From contig CAWJGS010000010.1 of assembly GCA_963842575.1 (NCBI GenBank), forward strand, positions 310,001 to 374,000: a DNA stretch of 64,000 bases, given 5' to 3'. Below, one piece after another: positions 17,138 to 27,797 of the stretch. The position numbers were made by a program, and so were the translations under genes. Source of the stretch: JACDER01 sp963842575 (GTDB taxonomy: Bacteria > Actinomycetota > Thermoleophilia > Gaiellales > Gaiellaceae). Within the stretch, counting starts at the first letter, position 1. Every line of letters starts with the position of its first letter. The notes below the pieces were generated by a model that was not told where the DNA came from, made no database searches, and saw only the letters and a list, made by a program, of their open reading frames with translations.

Positions 17138-18106
17138 GTGGATCTGGATCGACTCGAAGCCGTGCTGGCAGAGGCCGGCGAGCCGCTTTCCGCGCGGCGT
17201 GGTCGGCTGCCGCTCGCGGCGCCGCGGCTACGGCGAGATCACGACGCTCCCGAAGGGCTGCGCCGGCTGTCGACGAGGTGCCGTCTCGACGCTCGCCGTC
17301 GAGAGCGAGTCGCCAGCCGCGACGGGACGCTGAAGACGCTCTTTCGCACCGCCGAGGGCCATCCCGTCGAGGCCGTGCTCATGCGCTTCCGCGACGGACG
17401 GAGGTCGGTGTGCGTATCCGCCCAGTCCGGCTGTCCGCTCACCTGCACCTTCTGCGCCACCGGGCGGATGCGCTTCGCCCGCAACCTCAGCGCGTCCGAG
17501 ATCCTCGACCAGGTTCTGCATTTCCGCCGCATCGAGCCGGTCGACCACTGCGTCTTCATGGGAATGGGCGAGCCGATGATGAACCTGGACGCCGTCCTGG
17601 ACGCCGCCCGGCGGCTCCCGGACGTCGGCATCACGCACCGTCGCACGACGGTCTCCACAGTCGGCTGGATGCCCGGACTGCAGCGGTTCGTGGACGACGT
17701 CGATGAGCCGATCCGGCTCGCCCTCTCCCTGCACGCGCCGGAGCCGGCGCTGCGCTCGGCGCTCATGCCGGTCAACGACCGCTATCCGCTGAAGGACGTG
17801 CTCGAGGTCTGCCGCGAGTACGTGCGTCGCCGCCGCCGGCGCGTCTTCGTCGAGTACGTGATGCTCGCGGGCGTCAACGACCGTGTCGAGCAGGCTTCCG
17901 CGCTCGCCGACCTCCTGCAGGGCAGCGAGTTCAAGGTCAACCTCATCCCGTACAACCCCACGGGGATGTATGACGGCTCCTCGCGCAAGGCGATCGCGGC
18001 GTTCCACCGTGTGCTCGCCGACGCCGGGATTCCTGCCACGGTCCGGCTCACGCGCGGGCGGGACATCGCGGCCGCCTGCGGCCAGCTCGCTGCGGTGGCC
18101 TCCTAG
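17138..18106 (+). CDS. rlmN: Dual-specificity rRNA/tRNA adenine C2-methyltransferase RlmN, N-terminal part garbled
   Basis: About 322 residues from GTG 17138. The radical-SAM cluster CxxxCxxC is SGCPLTCTFCATG, with VFMGMGEPMMNLD (SAM contact), LALSLHAPEP and the C-terminal catalytic Cys in DIAAACGQL. Residues about 18-65 make no sense in the main frame. Family-like pieces appear in the other two frames (AWSAAARGAA, then YGEITTLPKG and STLAVESE), so about four compensating indels lie between 17185 and 17325. The corrected protein would be a normal RlmN that modifies A2503 of 23S rRNA and A37 of tRNAs. Confidence 0.85.
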   Translation: MDLDRLEAVLAEAGEPLSARRGRLPLAAPRLRRDHDAPEGLRRLSTRCRLDARRRERVASRDGTLKTLFRTAEGHPVEAVLMRFRDGRRSVCVSAQSGCPLTCTFCATGRMRFARNLSASEILDQVLHFRRIEPVDHCVFMGMGEPMMNLDAVLDAARRLPDVGITHRRTTVSTVGWMPGLQRFVDDVDEPIRLALSLHAPEPALRSALMPVNDRYPLKDVLEVCREYVRRRRRRVFVEYVMLAGVNDRVEQASALADLLQGSEFKVNLIPYNPTGMYDGSSRKAIAAFHRVLADAGIPATVRLTRGRDIAAACGQLAAVAS

Positions 18107-18317
18107 TTCTCCTCGTCGGGCGGAGGCCTGCGAGGGAGGCGGAGAATCGCCGGGCGGCGCTTCCTGAGCAGGACATCCTGGAAGAGCCGTCGGTCCTCGT
18201 CCGTCAACGTCTCGGCGAACTCGACGATCGCCGACACGAGGTCCCCGCCGGTGTGCTTCTCCTCCAGCGCCTCGAGCCGCGCCTCGAGCGCGGTGCGCGT
18301 CCAACGCAGCGGCTCGC

Positions 18318-18321
<4 letters not shown>
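18103..18321 (-). CDS. Small hypothetical protein at the end of the gcv operon
   Basis: 72 residues from GTG 18321, whose start overlaps the gcvPB stop (GTGA). It is highly charged and mostly helical (ALEARLEALEEKHTGGD, then a polar helix), ending in Arg/Pro-rich residues. No motif or family is recognised. The tight overlap implies translational coupling to gcvPB. It is convergent with rlmN and overlaps it by four bases. Confidence 0.6.
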
Positions 18322-19810
<1,489 letters not shown>

Positions 19811-19820
<10 letters not shown>

Positions 19821-21148
19821 GCCGCCACCACCTCCGCCAGGCGGTCGATGTCCTCCCGCGTCTTCTTCTCCGTCACGCACACGAGCAGCGCGTCGTCGAG
19901 ACCGTCGTAGTCGCGGCCGAGCGCGTAGCCGGGATGGACGCCCTGCTCTCGGGCCGCCTTGACGGCCTCCCGTGCGGGCCGTCCGACGTGGACGGCAAAC
20001 TCCTTGAATGTTGTCTGTTCGGGAAACACAAGCTTGGCACCGGCCTGAGTCAGCACCTGCTTCGCGTACTCCGCGAGCGCGAGGCAGGTCTCCCCCAGCT
20101 CGCGCAATCCCTGTGGGCCAAGCCACGACAGGTAGACGAGGCCGGCCAGGGCGAGCAGCGTCTGGTTCGTGGTGATGTTCGAGGTCGCCTTCTCCCGGCG
20201 AATGTGCTGCTCCCGGGTCTGCAGGGTGAGGACATAGCCGCGTTTACCCGCGGTGTCTACCGTCTCGCCGACGATGCGGCCCGGCATCCGCCGGATCAGG
20301 TCGGAGCGAGCGGCCAGGAACCCATAGTGCGGGCCGCCGTACGACATGTAGTTGCCGGCGGGCTGGCCTTCGCCGACCGCGATGGCGCAGCCGTAGTTGC
20401 CGGGCGCCTCGAGCAGTCCGAGCGACGTCGGGTCGACATGCGCGACCGCAAGCGCGCCGGCGTCCGACGCAGCGGCGGCCAGGTCGGGGGCCGGCTCCAG
20501 GCAACCGAAGAAGTTCGGCTGCTGGAAGAACGCGCAGGCCGCGTCCTCGGCTGCCGCGCCGAACTCGGTCGCGTCGGTCACGCCACCACGGTGGGGAACC
20601 TCGACGACCTCGAGCCCGAAGCCGGGGGCGTAGGTCTTCACCACCTGGCGCACCTGCGGATTGACAGTCTCGGCAAGCACCACGCGCGAACGTCCGGTTG
20701 CGTGCTTGGCGATGTAGCAGGCGTCGGCCGCGACCGTCGTGCCGTCGTAGCCTGACGCGTTCGAAACGTCCAGCCCGGTCAGCTCGCAGATCGCGGTCTG
20801 GTACTCGAAGATCGCCTGCAACACGCCCTGGCTCATCTCGGGCTGGTACGGCGTGTAGGCGGTCAGCAGCTCGCCACGCGAGAGCACGGCGTCGACCACC
20901 GCGGGGACGTAGTGGTCGTAGATGCCCGCCCCGAGGAACGAGAGCTCGATGCCCGTGTGGACGTTCCTGGACGCCAGCTCGGCGAGGTGCTCCACGAGCT
21001 CCTGCTCGGACAGCGCTGGAGGCACGTCGAGCGTCCGGCCGAAGCGGAGGCCATCCGGGATGTCCACGAAGAGCTCGTCGATCGACGAGACGCCGATCGT
21101 CTCGAGCATCTCCTGACGGTCCGAGTCTGTGAGAGAGAGGTAGCCCAC
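19811..21148 (-). CDS. gcvPA: Glycine dehydrogenase (decarboxylating) subunit 1
   Basis: 445 residues, the usual size of the N-terminal half-enzyme. Family landmarks: LSFLGAGIYDHYVPAVVD, YTPYQPEMSQG, FEYQTAICELTGLDVSNAS, YDGTTAAADA-like YDGTTVAADACYIA, SYGGPHYGFLA and RREKATSNITTNQ. It lies 13 bases after gcvH and overlaps gcvPB. The two-gene form of P-protein is common in Firmicutes, Thermotogae and archaea, whereas many actinobacteria carry one fused gcvP. Confidence 0.95.
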
Positions 21149-21161
21149 TACGTCTAGGGCG

Positions 21162-21551
21162 TCACTGCTCGGCGATCAGCTTCCGGTACGCCTCGGCGTC
21201 GAGGAGCTCGTCGACCTCGGCGGAATCGGTCAGCTCGATGCGGATGAGCCAGCCCTCGCCGTAGGGGTCCTCGTTCACCGTCTCCGGCGCGTCGACCACC
21301 TTCTGGTTGACCTCGACCACGCGGCCGGAGAGCGGCGAGATCAGATCCGAGACTGCCTTGACGGACTCCACCTCGCCGTACGTGTGGTCCTTCTCGATCC
21401 GCGTGTCCTCCTCCGGCGGCTCGTAGTGGACGAGCTCGCCCAGCGAGTCCTGCGCGTACCAGGTGACCCCGAGGGTCGCCTGGCCGCCCTCGATCCTCGC
21501 CCAGTCGTGCTCGGGGTGGTACTTCAGCTCGTCCGGATAGTTCTCCGCCAC
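21162..21551 (-). CDS. gcvH: Glycine cleavage system H protein
   Basis: 129 residues from GTG 21551, sharing a base with the gcvT stop (TAGTG). It carries the lipoyl arm between P-, T- and L-proteins. The lipoylated Lys sits in YGEVESVKAVSD, and the beta-sandwich ends with EDPYGEGWLIRIEL. No lipoate ligase or L-protein gene is in the window, so these must be elsewhere. Confidence 0.96.
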   Translation of the reverse strand: MAENYPDELKYHPEHDWARIEGGQATLGVTWYAQDSLGELVHYEPPEEDTRIEKDHTYGEVESVKAVSDLISPLSGRVVEVNQKVVDAPETVNEDPYGEGWLIRIELTDSAEVDELLDAEAYRKLIAEQ

Positions 21552-22606
21552 TACGACTCCCCTCGGTGATAGATCGGTTTCTTGACGACGCGCGCCTTCC
21601 TCGGCTTGCCGCGCACGTCAATCGTAATCTCGGTCTCAGGCGCGGAGTGGTCCGCCGGAACGTAGCCGAGGCCGATCCCCTGCTCGAGCACCGGCGAGTG
21701 AGTCCCGGAGGTGACCTCGCCGCCTTCCTCGATCGGCATTCCCGCCCGCGGCACCGCGCGCTCCTCCATGACGAAGGCGACCAGCCGGCGGCTCGGCCCC
21801 GCTTCTTTGATCCGGCGGAGCTCCTCGACGCCCGTGAACTCCTTCTCGAGCGCGCATACCCAGCCGAGACCCGCGGAGATCGCGTCCGTCTCGGGGGTGA
21901 TGTCGTTGCCGTGCAGCGGGTAGCAGACCTCCAGCCGGAGCGTGTCCCGCGCGCCGAGCCCGCATGGCACCGCGCCGCGAGCCAGAATCGCATCCCATAG
22001 CTCCACCGCGTCCTCGGCCATGACCAGCAGCTCGACGCCCTCCTCGCCGGTGTAGCCGGTCCGCGCGATCGCACACTCGACGCCGTCTATGTCCCCCATT
22101 GCGAACGTGAACGCCGGCTCGTGCTCGAGGCCGAGCCGCTCGATCGCCTTCGGCCCCTGCACGGCGATCAGCGCGTACTGGTCGGACAGGTCGCGCACGT
22201 CCGATCCGGTGATCTCGCGGTCCTTGATCCAGCGAAACGCCGCATCCTTGTTTGCCGCGTTCACGATCAGGAGGAACCGGAATGGATCGAGCTCGTAGAC
22301 GATGAGGTCGTCGATGATCCCGCCGCGCTCGTTGGTCAGCAGCGTGTACTGCGCCTGGCCCGGCCCGATCCGCTCGAGGTCGTTGGCGAGCAGGCTCTGC
22401 AGGAGCTCGCGGGCACGCGGCCCCTCGACCTCGATCTCGCCCATATGGGAAACGTCGAAGGCGCCGCAGTCCTTTCGCACAGCCAGGTGCTCGGGGATGA
22501 CGCCGTCGTACTGCACCGGCATCTCCCACCCCGCGAACGGGACCATGCGCGCGCCGAGCGCGACGTGGCGATCGTGCAACGGGGTCTTCTGGAGGACGGC
22601 CTGCAC
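21551..22606 (-). CDS. gcvT: Glycine cleavage system T protein (aminomethyltransferase)
   Basis: 351 residues. It transfers the methylene group from aminomethyl-GcvH to tetrahydrofolate, releasing ammonia. Family marks: TPLHDRHVALGARMVPFAGW, MPVQYDGVIPEHLAVR, DVSHMGEIEVEG (catalytic-site Asp), ARTGYTGEEGVELL and LGARDTLRLEVCYPLHGND. It starts 27 bases after the ftsZ stop and overlaps gcvH, so gcvTHPAPB appears to extend the ftsZ transcript. Confidence 0.96.
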   Translation of the reverse strand: MQAVLQKTPLHDRHVALGARMVPFAGWEMPVQYDGVIPEHLAVRKDCGAFDVSHMGEIEVEGPRARELLQSLLANDLERIGPGQAQYTLLTNERGGIIDDLIVYELDPFRFLLIVNAANKDAAFRWIKDREITGSDVRDLSDQYALIAVQGPKAIERLGLEHEPAFTFAMGDIDGVECAIARTGYTGEEGVELLVMAEDAVELWDAILARGAVPCGLGARDTLRLEVCYPLHGNDITPETDAISAGLGWVCALEKEFTGVEELRRIKEAGPSRRLVAFVMEERAVPRAGMPIEEGGEVTSGTHSPVLEQGIGLGYVPADHSAPETEITIDVRGKPRKARVVKKPIYHRGES

Positions 22607-22633
22607 TCCGAGGAGTGAGGCTATCGAACGGAC

Positions 22634-23710
22634 CTAGCCGTCTCGAAGGAAGGGAGGAACGTCCAGCAGCTCGTCCGGGACGTCGAAGCGCTCGGTCCCT
22701 CCGGAGGCGGGAGTCTGCGTCCGCCGTCCGCTTTCCACGGCCGGCACGGCACGGCGTCGACGCCCGCCGCCACCGAAGCCGGTGGCGATCACGGTCACCC
22801 GCACCTCTTCCGTCATCGCGTCGTCGATGACGGCGCCGAAGATGACGTTCGCGTTCGTGTCGGCGGCGGCCGTCACGACCTCCGCGGCTTCGTTCACCTC
22901 GAACAGGCCGAGATCACGGCCGCCGGTGACGTTGAGGAGGATGCCCGTGGCCCCGTCGATCGATGCCTCGAGGAGCGGTGAGGCGACGGCGGCTCGCGCC
23001 GCCTCGGCGGCCCGGTTGTCGCCCGATGCACGTCCGATTCCCATCAGAGCCGAGCCGGCCTCGTTCATGATCGTCCGCACGTCGGCGAAGTCGAGGTTGA
23101 CCAGGCCGGGAACGGTGATCAGGTCGGTGATTCCCTGGACGCCCTGCCGGAGGACCTCGTCGGCAACCCTGAACGCGTCGAGCAGCGGAGTCGTCCGCTC
23201 GACCACCTGCAGGAGGCGGTCATTCTCGATCACGATCAGCGTGTCCACGCGGTCCTGGAGCTCGCGGATGCCAATCTCCGCCTGCTCGGCCCGGCGACGC
23301 CCTTCGAAGGAGAACGGACGTGTCACGACACCGACGGTCAGGGCGCCGAGACTTCGTGCGATCTCAGCGACGATCGGCGCGGCCCCCGTGCCCGTGCCGC
23401 CGCCCTCACCGGCGGTGACGAAGACCATGTCGGCGCCCTTGAGCGCTTCCTTGATCTCGTCCCTGCTCTCCTCGGCGGCGTCGCGTCCAACGGTCGGATC
23501 GGCGCCCGCGCCGAGGCCGTGCGTCCGGTCCTTGCCGATCGCGAGCTTCACGTCGGCGTCCGTTTCCATGAGCACCTGTGCGTCCGTGTTGAGCGCGATG
23601 AAGTCGACGCCGCGCAGGCCCGCGTCGACCATGCGCGTCACGGCGTTCGTCCCTCCGCCGCCGACTCCGACGACCTTTATTACCGCCAGATAATTCGATT
23701 CCATTGTCAC
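22634..23710 (-). CDS. ftsZ: Cell division GTPase FtsZ
   Basis: 358 residues from GTG 23710 (ATG 23704 is equally possible). It is the tubulin-like protein that polymerises into the Z-ring. The tubulin signature GEGGGTGTGAAP, the nucleotide-binding VVGVGGGGTNAV and the T7 synergy loop NLDFADVRTIM are intact. A short linker leads to the C-terminal peptide DELLDVPPFLRDG, the docking site for SepF/FtsA-type partners. ftsA is absent here, so SepF or another anchor elsewhere is likely. A good promoter lies in the gap before it. Confidence 0.97.
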   Translation of the reverse strand: MTMESNYLAVIKVVGVGGGGTNAVTRMVDAGLRGVDFIALNTDAQVLMETDADVKLAIGKDRTHGLGAGADPTVGRDAAEESRDEIKEALKGADMVFVTAGEGGGTGTGAAPIVAEIARSLGALTVGVVTRPFSFEGRRRAEQAEIGIRELQDRVDTLIVIENDRLLQVVERTTPLLDAFRVADEVLRQGVQGITDLITVPGLVNLDFADVRTIMNEAGSALMGIGRASGDNRAAEAARAAVASPLLEASIDGATGILLNVTGGRDLGLFEVNEAAEVVTAAADTNANVIFGAVIDDAMTEEVRVTVIATGFGGGGRRRRAVPAVESGRRTQTPASGGTERFDVPDELLDVPPFLRDG

Positions 23711-23776
23711 GCTCGACCAGACTCGACCTCAACGTATACCGGAGAGTTGATGGTTATCGAGCCTCCTCCGCACACC

Positions 23777-23805
23777 AGCGTATTCGGAGTATCCCGGTTT
23801 GTCAA
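23777..23805 (-). promoter_or_regulatory. Promoter for ftsZ(-gcv)
   Basis: On the minus strand TTGACA (23805-23800) is a perfect -35, followed by 17 bases and TACGCT (23782-23777), a TAnnnT -10. It lies in the 117-base gap between ftsQ and ftsZ, the only real gap in the cluster, about 66 bases upstream of the ftsZ start. It allows ftsZ to be expressed independently of mraZ control. Confidence 0.7.
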
Positions 23806-23827
23806 CAGAATACCAGCGCGTAAACCC

Positions 23828-24652
23828 TCAACCTAAAGCTTCGGGTTTAGGGTTGAGCTTGCTCACCGGGCGGTCCGGAACCGTCAGGTCGATATAGCCG
23901 GTGGCATCGGTAGCGCTGGCCGCGATCCTTGCTCCGACGGCGAGCTTGAGCGGAAGATTCGTCGCGTCCCCAAGGTGGAGCTCGAGGCCCGAACGGAGCA
24001 CGAGCGTCAGCTCGTCGGTCGCTGCGCGGACGGTTTCGACGCGGCGGCGAAGGAGGCTGTGCCACAGCGGCGCCGCGGCCGTTACGGCGCGCGCAGGATC
24101 CCCGGAAAGCGTTCCGCCCGGGGAGACGGAAACCGTGCCCTGCAGCCAGATGCGCGGGAGGTCGGTCCGCTCTCCCTTCGGCAGGCTCGAGATCACGCGC
24201 GCACGCGCCGAGACGAGCCATGAATCAGCTCCCCTGCGGAGGACTGCGACTGCCCGCTCGGGCGTGACGAAGACGCGGAGCGTGTGCGGAAAATCACGGT
24301 CGTAGTGCGCCTCGGCCACCACCGGAAGCGCGGCCAGCCGCCGCTCGACGCCGGCTCCGTCCAGCGTGACCAGGCTCGACCCGGTGAACGGCGCGAGCGC
24401 TGCCCGTACCTGGCCTGCGACCGAGGCCGGAGCTCCGCGTACGTCGATGCGATCGACGGCGAAGAGGGAGCTCTCCCGGGCGAGGAGATAGACGCCGGCG
24501 GCAAGCGCGACCACGATGAGCGTGATCGCCGTGACGCGGCCGCTCGGTGTGATGCGGCGGAGATCGACGCGCCGTCTGGGCGCAGGCTGCGGGAGGACGA
24601 CCACGCCGGCGTCCACCCGCGCGGATATCCGGGCCTCTTCCGCCACGTGCAT
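23828..24652 (-). CDS. ftsQ: Cell division protein FtsQ/DivIB
   Basis: About 274 residues from ATG 24652; longer in-frame readings run into murB and look non-coding. It has a short basic cytoplasmic part, one membrane helix about residues 40-57 (TAITLIVVALAAGVYLLA), a POTRA domain (FAVDRIDVRGAPA to RRLAALPVVAEAHYDRDFP) and the FtsQ/DivIB beta domain. It links FtsL/FtsB and FtsW/FtsI at the septum. It sits 25 bases after murB and is the last gene before the ftsZ promoter. Confidence 0.9.
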   Translation of the reverse strand: MHVAEEARISARVDAGVVVLPQPAPRRRVDLRRITPSGRVTAITLIVVALAAGVYLLARESSLFAVDRIDVRGAPASVAGQVRAALAPFTGSSLVTLDGAGVERRLAALPVVAEAHYDRDFPHTLRVFVTPERAVAVLRRGADSWLVSARARVISSLPKGERTDLPRIWLQGTVSVSPGGTLSGDPARAVTAAAPLWHSLLRRRVETVRAATDELTLVLRSGLELHLGDATNLPLKLAVGARIAASATDATGYIDLTVPDRPVSKLNPKPEALG

Positions 24653-24677
24653 CTCTTCGCCGCCGGCGGAGAGGGTC

Positions 24678-25553
24678 CTACCTGGGAAACGCCACGCCCA
24701 GCAGCTGGACTTCGTGCTCGAGCTCGACTCCGAACTGCTCGCGCGCCCGCCGGCGAGCCTCGACCATGAGCGCGAGCGCATCCGCGGTGAGTGCCGCGTC
24801 CGCGTTCTCGATGAAATTCGCGTGGCGCGGCGAGATCTGCGCGCCGCCGATCCGGTGCCCGCGCAACCCACACGCCTCGAGCATCCGGCCGGCGGACAGC
24901 TCGTGCTCCGGGTTCTTGAACACGCTGCCGAACGTGCGCTTGTTCGTCGGCTGGGCGTCTTTCCTCTGCTCCTGCATCCCCGCGACGATCTGCTTGATCT
25001 CGTCGAGCGGCCGCGGCGTCAAATGGAACTCGACCGTCGCCACGATCTGGCCTGGACGGAGGTTCGAGCGGCGGTAGTCCATCCCCAGCTGGGACGGAAC
25101 CAGCCAGCGGGCGCTCTGCGCATCGACCACGAGTGCGCTTGCCATCACCCCGGCAATTTCTCCACCATAGGCTCCCGCGTTCATCCATACCCCGCCCCCG
25201 GCCGTCCCGGGAATCGCACACGCGAATTCGAGGCCGCCGAGCTCTGCTTCCCGTGCTCGGTGAAGGCACACGGCGAGGGGCGCACCGCCGCCCGCGAACA
25301 ACCGCCGGGAATCAGCCCTCTCGACCTTCGCCAGGTCGCCTGCGAGCTTGAGCACGAGCCCTTCGAAGCCGTCATCAGCGGCCAGAAGATTTGATCCGAG
25401 CCCGACCGGCGCGACGGGGAGCTCGTGCTCGTCTGCCCAGCGAAGTAGTTCCTGGAGCTCCTCGACAGTCTCGGGCCGGGCGAAGGCGCGCGCGGGGCCG
25501 CCCGTCCCAATCGTCGTCAGCCTGCGGAGCTCTACACCCTGCTCGATCTTCAT
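24678..25553 (-). CDS. murB: UDP-N-acetylenolpyruvoylglucosamine reductase
   Basis: 291 residues. The flavoenzyme reduces UDP-GlcNAc-enolpyruvate to UDP-MurNAc with NADPH. FAD-binding residues lie in TTIGTGGPA and VGLGSNLLAADDG; IPGTAGGGVWMNAGAYGGEI and GSVFKNP (catalytic-Ser region) are typical. ACGLRGHRIGGAQISPRHANF carries the conserved C-terminal motif. Its start overlaps the murC stop (ATGA). The length is normal for type I/II MurB. Confidence 0.95.
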   Translation of the reverse strand: MKIEQGVELRRLTTIGTGGPARAFARPETVEELQELLRWADEHELPVAPVGLGSNLLAADDGFEGLVLKLAGDLAKVERADSRRLFAGGGAPLAVCLHRAREAELGGLEFACAIPGTAGGGVWMNAGAYGGEIAGVMASALVVDAQSARWLVPSQLGMDYRRSNLRPGQIVATVEFHLTPRPLDEIKQIVAGMQEQRKDAQPTNKRTFGSVFKNPEHELSAGRMLEACGLRGHRIGGAQISPRHANFIENADAALTADALALMVEARRRAREQFGVELEHEVQLLGVAFPR

Positions 25554-26731
25554 GCCAGCACCTCGACGAGCCGACGCGCTGCGGAGTCGATGTCCCCCGC
25601 GCCGATGGTCACGGCGACGTCTCCCGGCTCTGCGCGCGCGGCCACGAACGAGACAGCGTCGTCGAGGCTCGGCGTCCAGCCCACCGTCGCGCCCGGGCGC
25701 ACCTCGGCCAGCGCGTCCACCACCAGCTTGCCGCTCACGCCCTCGACCGGCTCTTCTCGCGCCGCATAGATATCGGTGACGCAGACGGCGTCGGCACGGG
25801 ACAGCGCGACTGCGAACTCATGCGAGAGGTGACGCGTTCGCGAGTAGAGGTGCGGCTGGAACGCGGCGATTACACGCCCGGACGCGGTCTCGAGCGCTGC
25901 CGCGATCGCCGCGTCCACCTCGCTCGGATGGTGCGCGTAGTCGTCGTAGACCGCGATTCCGCGCGGCTCCCCGACGAGCTCGAAGCGCCGTCCCGCGCCG
26001 CGGAACTCCGCGAGCACCGGCGCCGCGTCGGAGGGATCGACCTCGCACAGCTGGAGGGCGGCGAGCGCACAGGCAGCGTTCCGCCGGTTGTGCTCCCCTT
26101 GCAGGGCCAGCGGGATGTCGGCGGGATCGAGCTCCCAGCCGCGCACCGCGTGTGGAATGTGCGCGAGCCAGCGCTCGAACATAGCGTCGACCTCGGCCTG
26201 GGACGAGAATGTCGTGTGATGGTCGAGCTCGACGTTGGTCACGACGCCGATCTCAGGCCGCAGCCGCTCGACCGTCCGGTCCGATTCGTCGCCCTCGGCG
26301 ACCAGCCACCCCTCCCCCGCGCCCGCGTTCCCGCCGAGCTGCGGAATCTCGCCTCCGATCACGAAGGCGGGATCGCGGCCGAGCCGCGAAAGGCAGTACG
26401 CGATCATCCCGGCCGTCGTCGTCTTGCCGTGCGTCCCCGAGACGACGACCGAGCGCCGGAGCGAGACCAGCTCGGCCAGAAGCTCGGCGCGGGCGCGGCC
26501 GGGAAAGTCGTACGCGCTCGAGACGAAGACCTCCCAGCCCGCCGGAGGCTCCGGCTCGGCCGAAATCGCGATGGGGATGCCGGCGGCACGGACGCGCTCC
26601 GCATAGGAAGTGTCGTTGCGGTCCCACCCGGCCACTTCGGCGCCCCAGGCGTGCGCGAGCAGCGCGTACGCGCTCATGCCGGCGCCACCAACTCCGACGA
26701 TGAAGATCCTCCTACCGGCCAGAGCGGGCAA
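25550..26731 (-). CDS. murC: UDP-N-acetylmuramate-L-alanine ligase
   Basis: 393 residues, somewhat shorter than the usual 450-490. It adds L-Ala to UDP-MurNAc with ATP. The N-terminal UDP-binding motif is FIVGVGGAGMSAYA, the ATP loop VSGTHGKTTTAGM, and VTNVELDHHTTF, LQGEHNRRNAACAL and VYDDYAHHPSE mark the Mur-ligase core. The shortening seems spread over loops with no missing motif. It overlaps murG by 20 bases and murB by four. Confidence 0.95.
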   Translation of the reverse strand: MPALAGRRIFIVGVGGAGMSAYALLAHAWGAEVAGWDRNDTSYAERVRAAGIPIAISAEPEPPAGWEVFVSSAYDFPGRARAELLAELVSLRRSVVVSGTHGKTTTAGMIAYCLSRLGRDPAFVIGGEIPQLGGNAGAGEGWLVAEGDESDRTVERLRPEIGVVTNVELDHHTTFSSQAEVDAMFERWLAHIPHAVRGWELDPADIPLALQGEHNRRNAACALAALQLCEVDPSDAAPVLAEFRGAGRRFELVGEPRGIAVYDDYAHHPSEVDAAIAAALETASGRVIAAFQPHLYSRTRHLSHEFAVALSRADAVCVTDIYAAREEPVEGVSGKLVVDALAEVRPGATVGWTPSLDDAVSFVAARAEPGDVAVTIGAGDIDSAARRLVEVLA

Positions 26732-27797
26732 GCGCGATCAACTCCTCGGCGATGACGTCGGCAGCGTCGGGACGGGCGAGCGCGAGCATGGCCTCCCCCA
26801 TCCTCACCCGGCGCCCCTCGTCCTCGAGCAGCGCGTGGATGGCGTCCTCGGCGCGGCCGATCTCCGGCTCGGGTACCACGACCGCGCCGCCGCCCCGCTC
26901 GAAGTAGCGCGCGTTCTTCGTCTGGTGGTCGGCGGTCACGTTCGGCGAAGGGACGAGGACGGCGGGCTTTCCGGCGGCCGCGACCTCCCAGATCGAGCCT
27001 CCGGCGCGCGCGAAAACGAGATCGCAGGCGGCGAGCGCGCCGGCGAAGTCGTCCGTCCAGGGAAGTAGGATGTAGTCAGAGCGGGCAACGCGGGGCCGAA
27101 GCTCTTCTACATACCTCTCTCCGCAGAGGTGGAGGACGGCTGGACCGGAACCCTCGGGTCGAGATCCGAAGAAGTCGAGGGCGGCCTCGTTGAGGGCTTG
27201 CGCCCCCTGCGAGCCGCCGAAGACGAGCAGTACCGGCCCCTCGACGGGGAGCCCGAAACGGCGGCGGGCATCCTCACGGGACGGTCGTTCCACGTGCGGA
27301 ACCGGACGGCCGACGACTCGGTACTTCGGCCCTGCCCGCCCTTCGATCGGATAGGCGAGGAAGACGCGCTTCGCGAAGGGTGCGGCCAGCCGGTTGGCCA
27401 GGCCGAAATGCGCATCGGCCTCGGTCAGCGCGGCAGGGACGTGGTGGCGCCAGGCGGCGTAGACCATCGGGCCGGCGACGTAGCCTCCTCCACCGAGCAC
27501 CACGTCGGGCCGGCGACGCTCGATGATCCGCCCGCACGCGGCAGGTGCGCGGGCGGCGAGGAGCAGCGAACGCGCCATGGCCGCGCCAGGCTTGCGCGTG
27601 ATGCCCGAGACCCTGAACGTGTCGAGCTCGTAACCGGCCGCCGGGACGAGGCGGGCCTCAGCCCGATCGGGCGACCCGGCGAAGGTCACGAGCACGCTGC
27701 GCCGCCGCAGCGCGTCCGCGATCGCCAGTGCCGGTGTCGTATGCCCAGCTGTCCCCCCGGCTGCGATCAGACAGGCGAGCTGCTCGTTCTGCTTCAC
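26712..27797 (-). CDS. murG: UDP-GlcNAc:lipid I N-acetylglucosaminyltransferase MurG
   Basis: 361 residues from GTG 27797. The enzyme makes lipid II on the inner membrane face. N-terminal glycine loop IAAGGTAGHTTPALAIA, then VLGGGGYVAGPMVYAA, LLVFGGSQGAQALNE and the UDP-binding SDYILLPWTDDFAG...VFARAGGSIWEVAAAGKPAVLVPSPN are diagnostic. Its first 140 bases overlap the open end of ftsW in another frame, an unusually long overlap. Confidence 0.95.
   Translation of the reverse strand: MKQNEQLACLIAAGGTAGHTTPALAIADALRRRSVLVTFAGSPDRAEARLVPAAGYELDTFRVSGITRKPGAAMARSLLLAARAPAACGRIIERRRPDVVLGGGGYVAGPMVYAAWRHHVPAALTEADAHFGLANRLAAPFAKRVFLAYPIEGRAGPKYRVVGRPVPHVERPSREDARRRFGLPVEGPVLLVFGGSQGAQALNEAALDFFGSRPEGSGPAVLHLCGERYVEELRPRVARSDYILLPWTDDFAGALAACDLVFARAGGSIWEVAAAGKPAVLVPSPNVTADHQTKNARYFERGGGAVVVPEPEIGRAEDAIHALLEDEGRRVRMGEAMLALARPDAADVIAEELIALARSGR

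Noticed and set aside
14642..17330. Programmed ribosomal frameshifting as the reason for broken genes
   Set aside because: No slippery heptamer plus pseudoknot is seen, the shifts have different signs and they affect unrelated enzymes.
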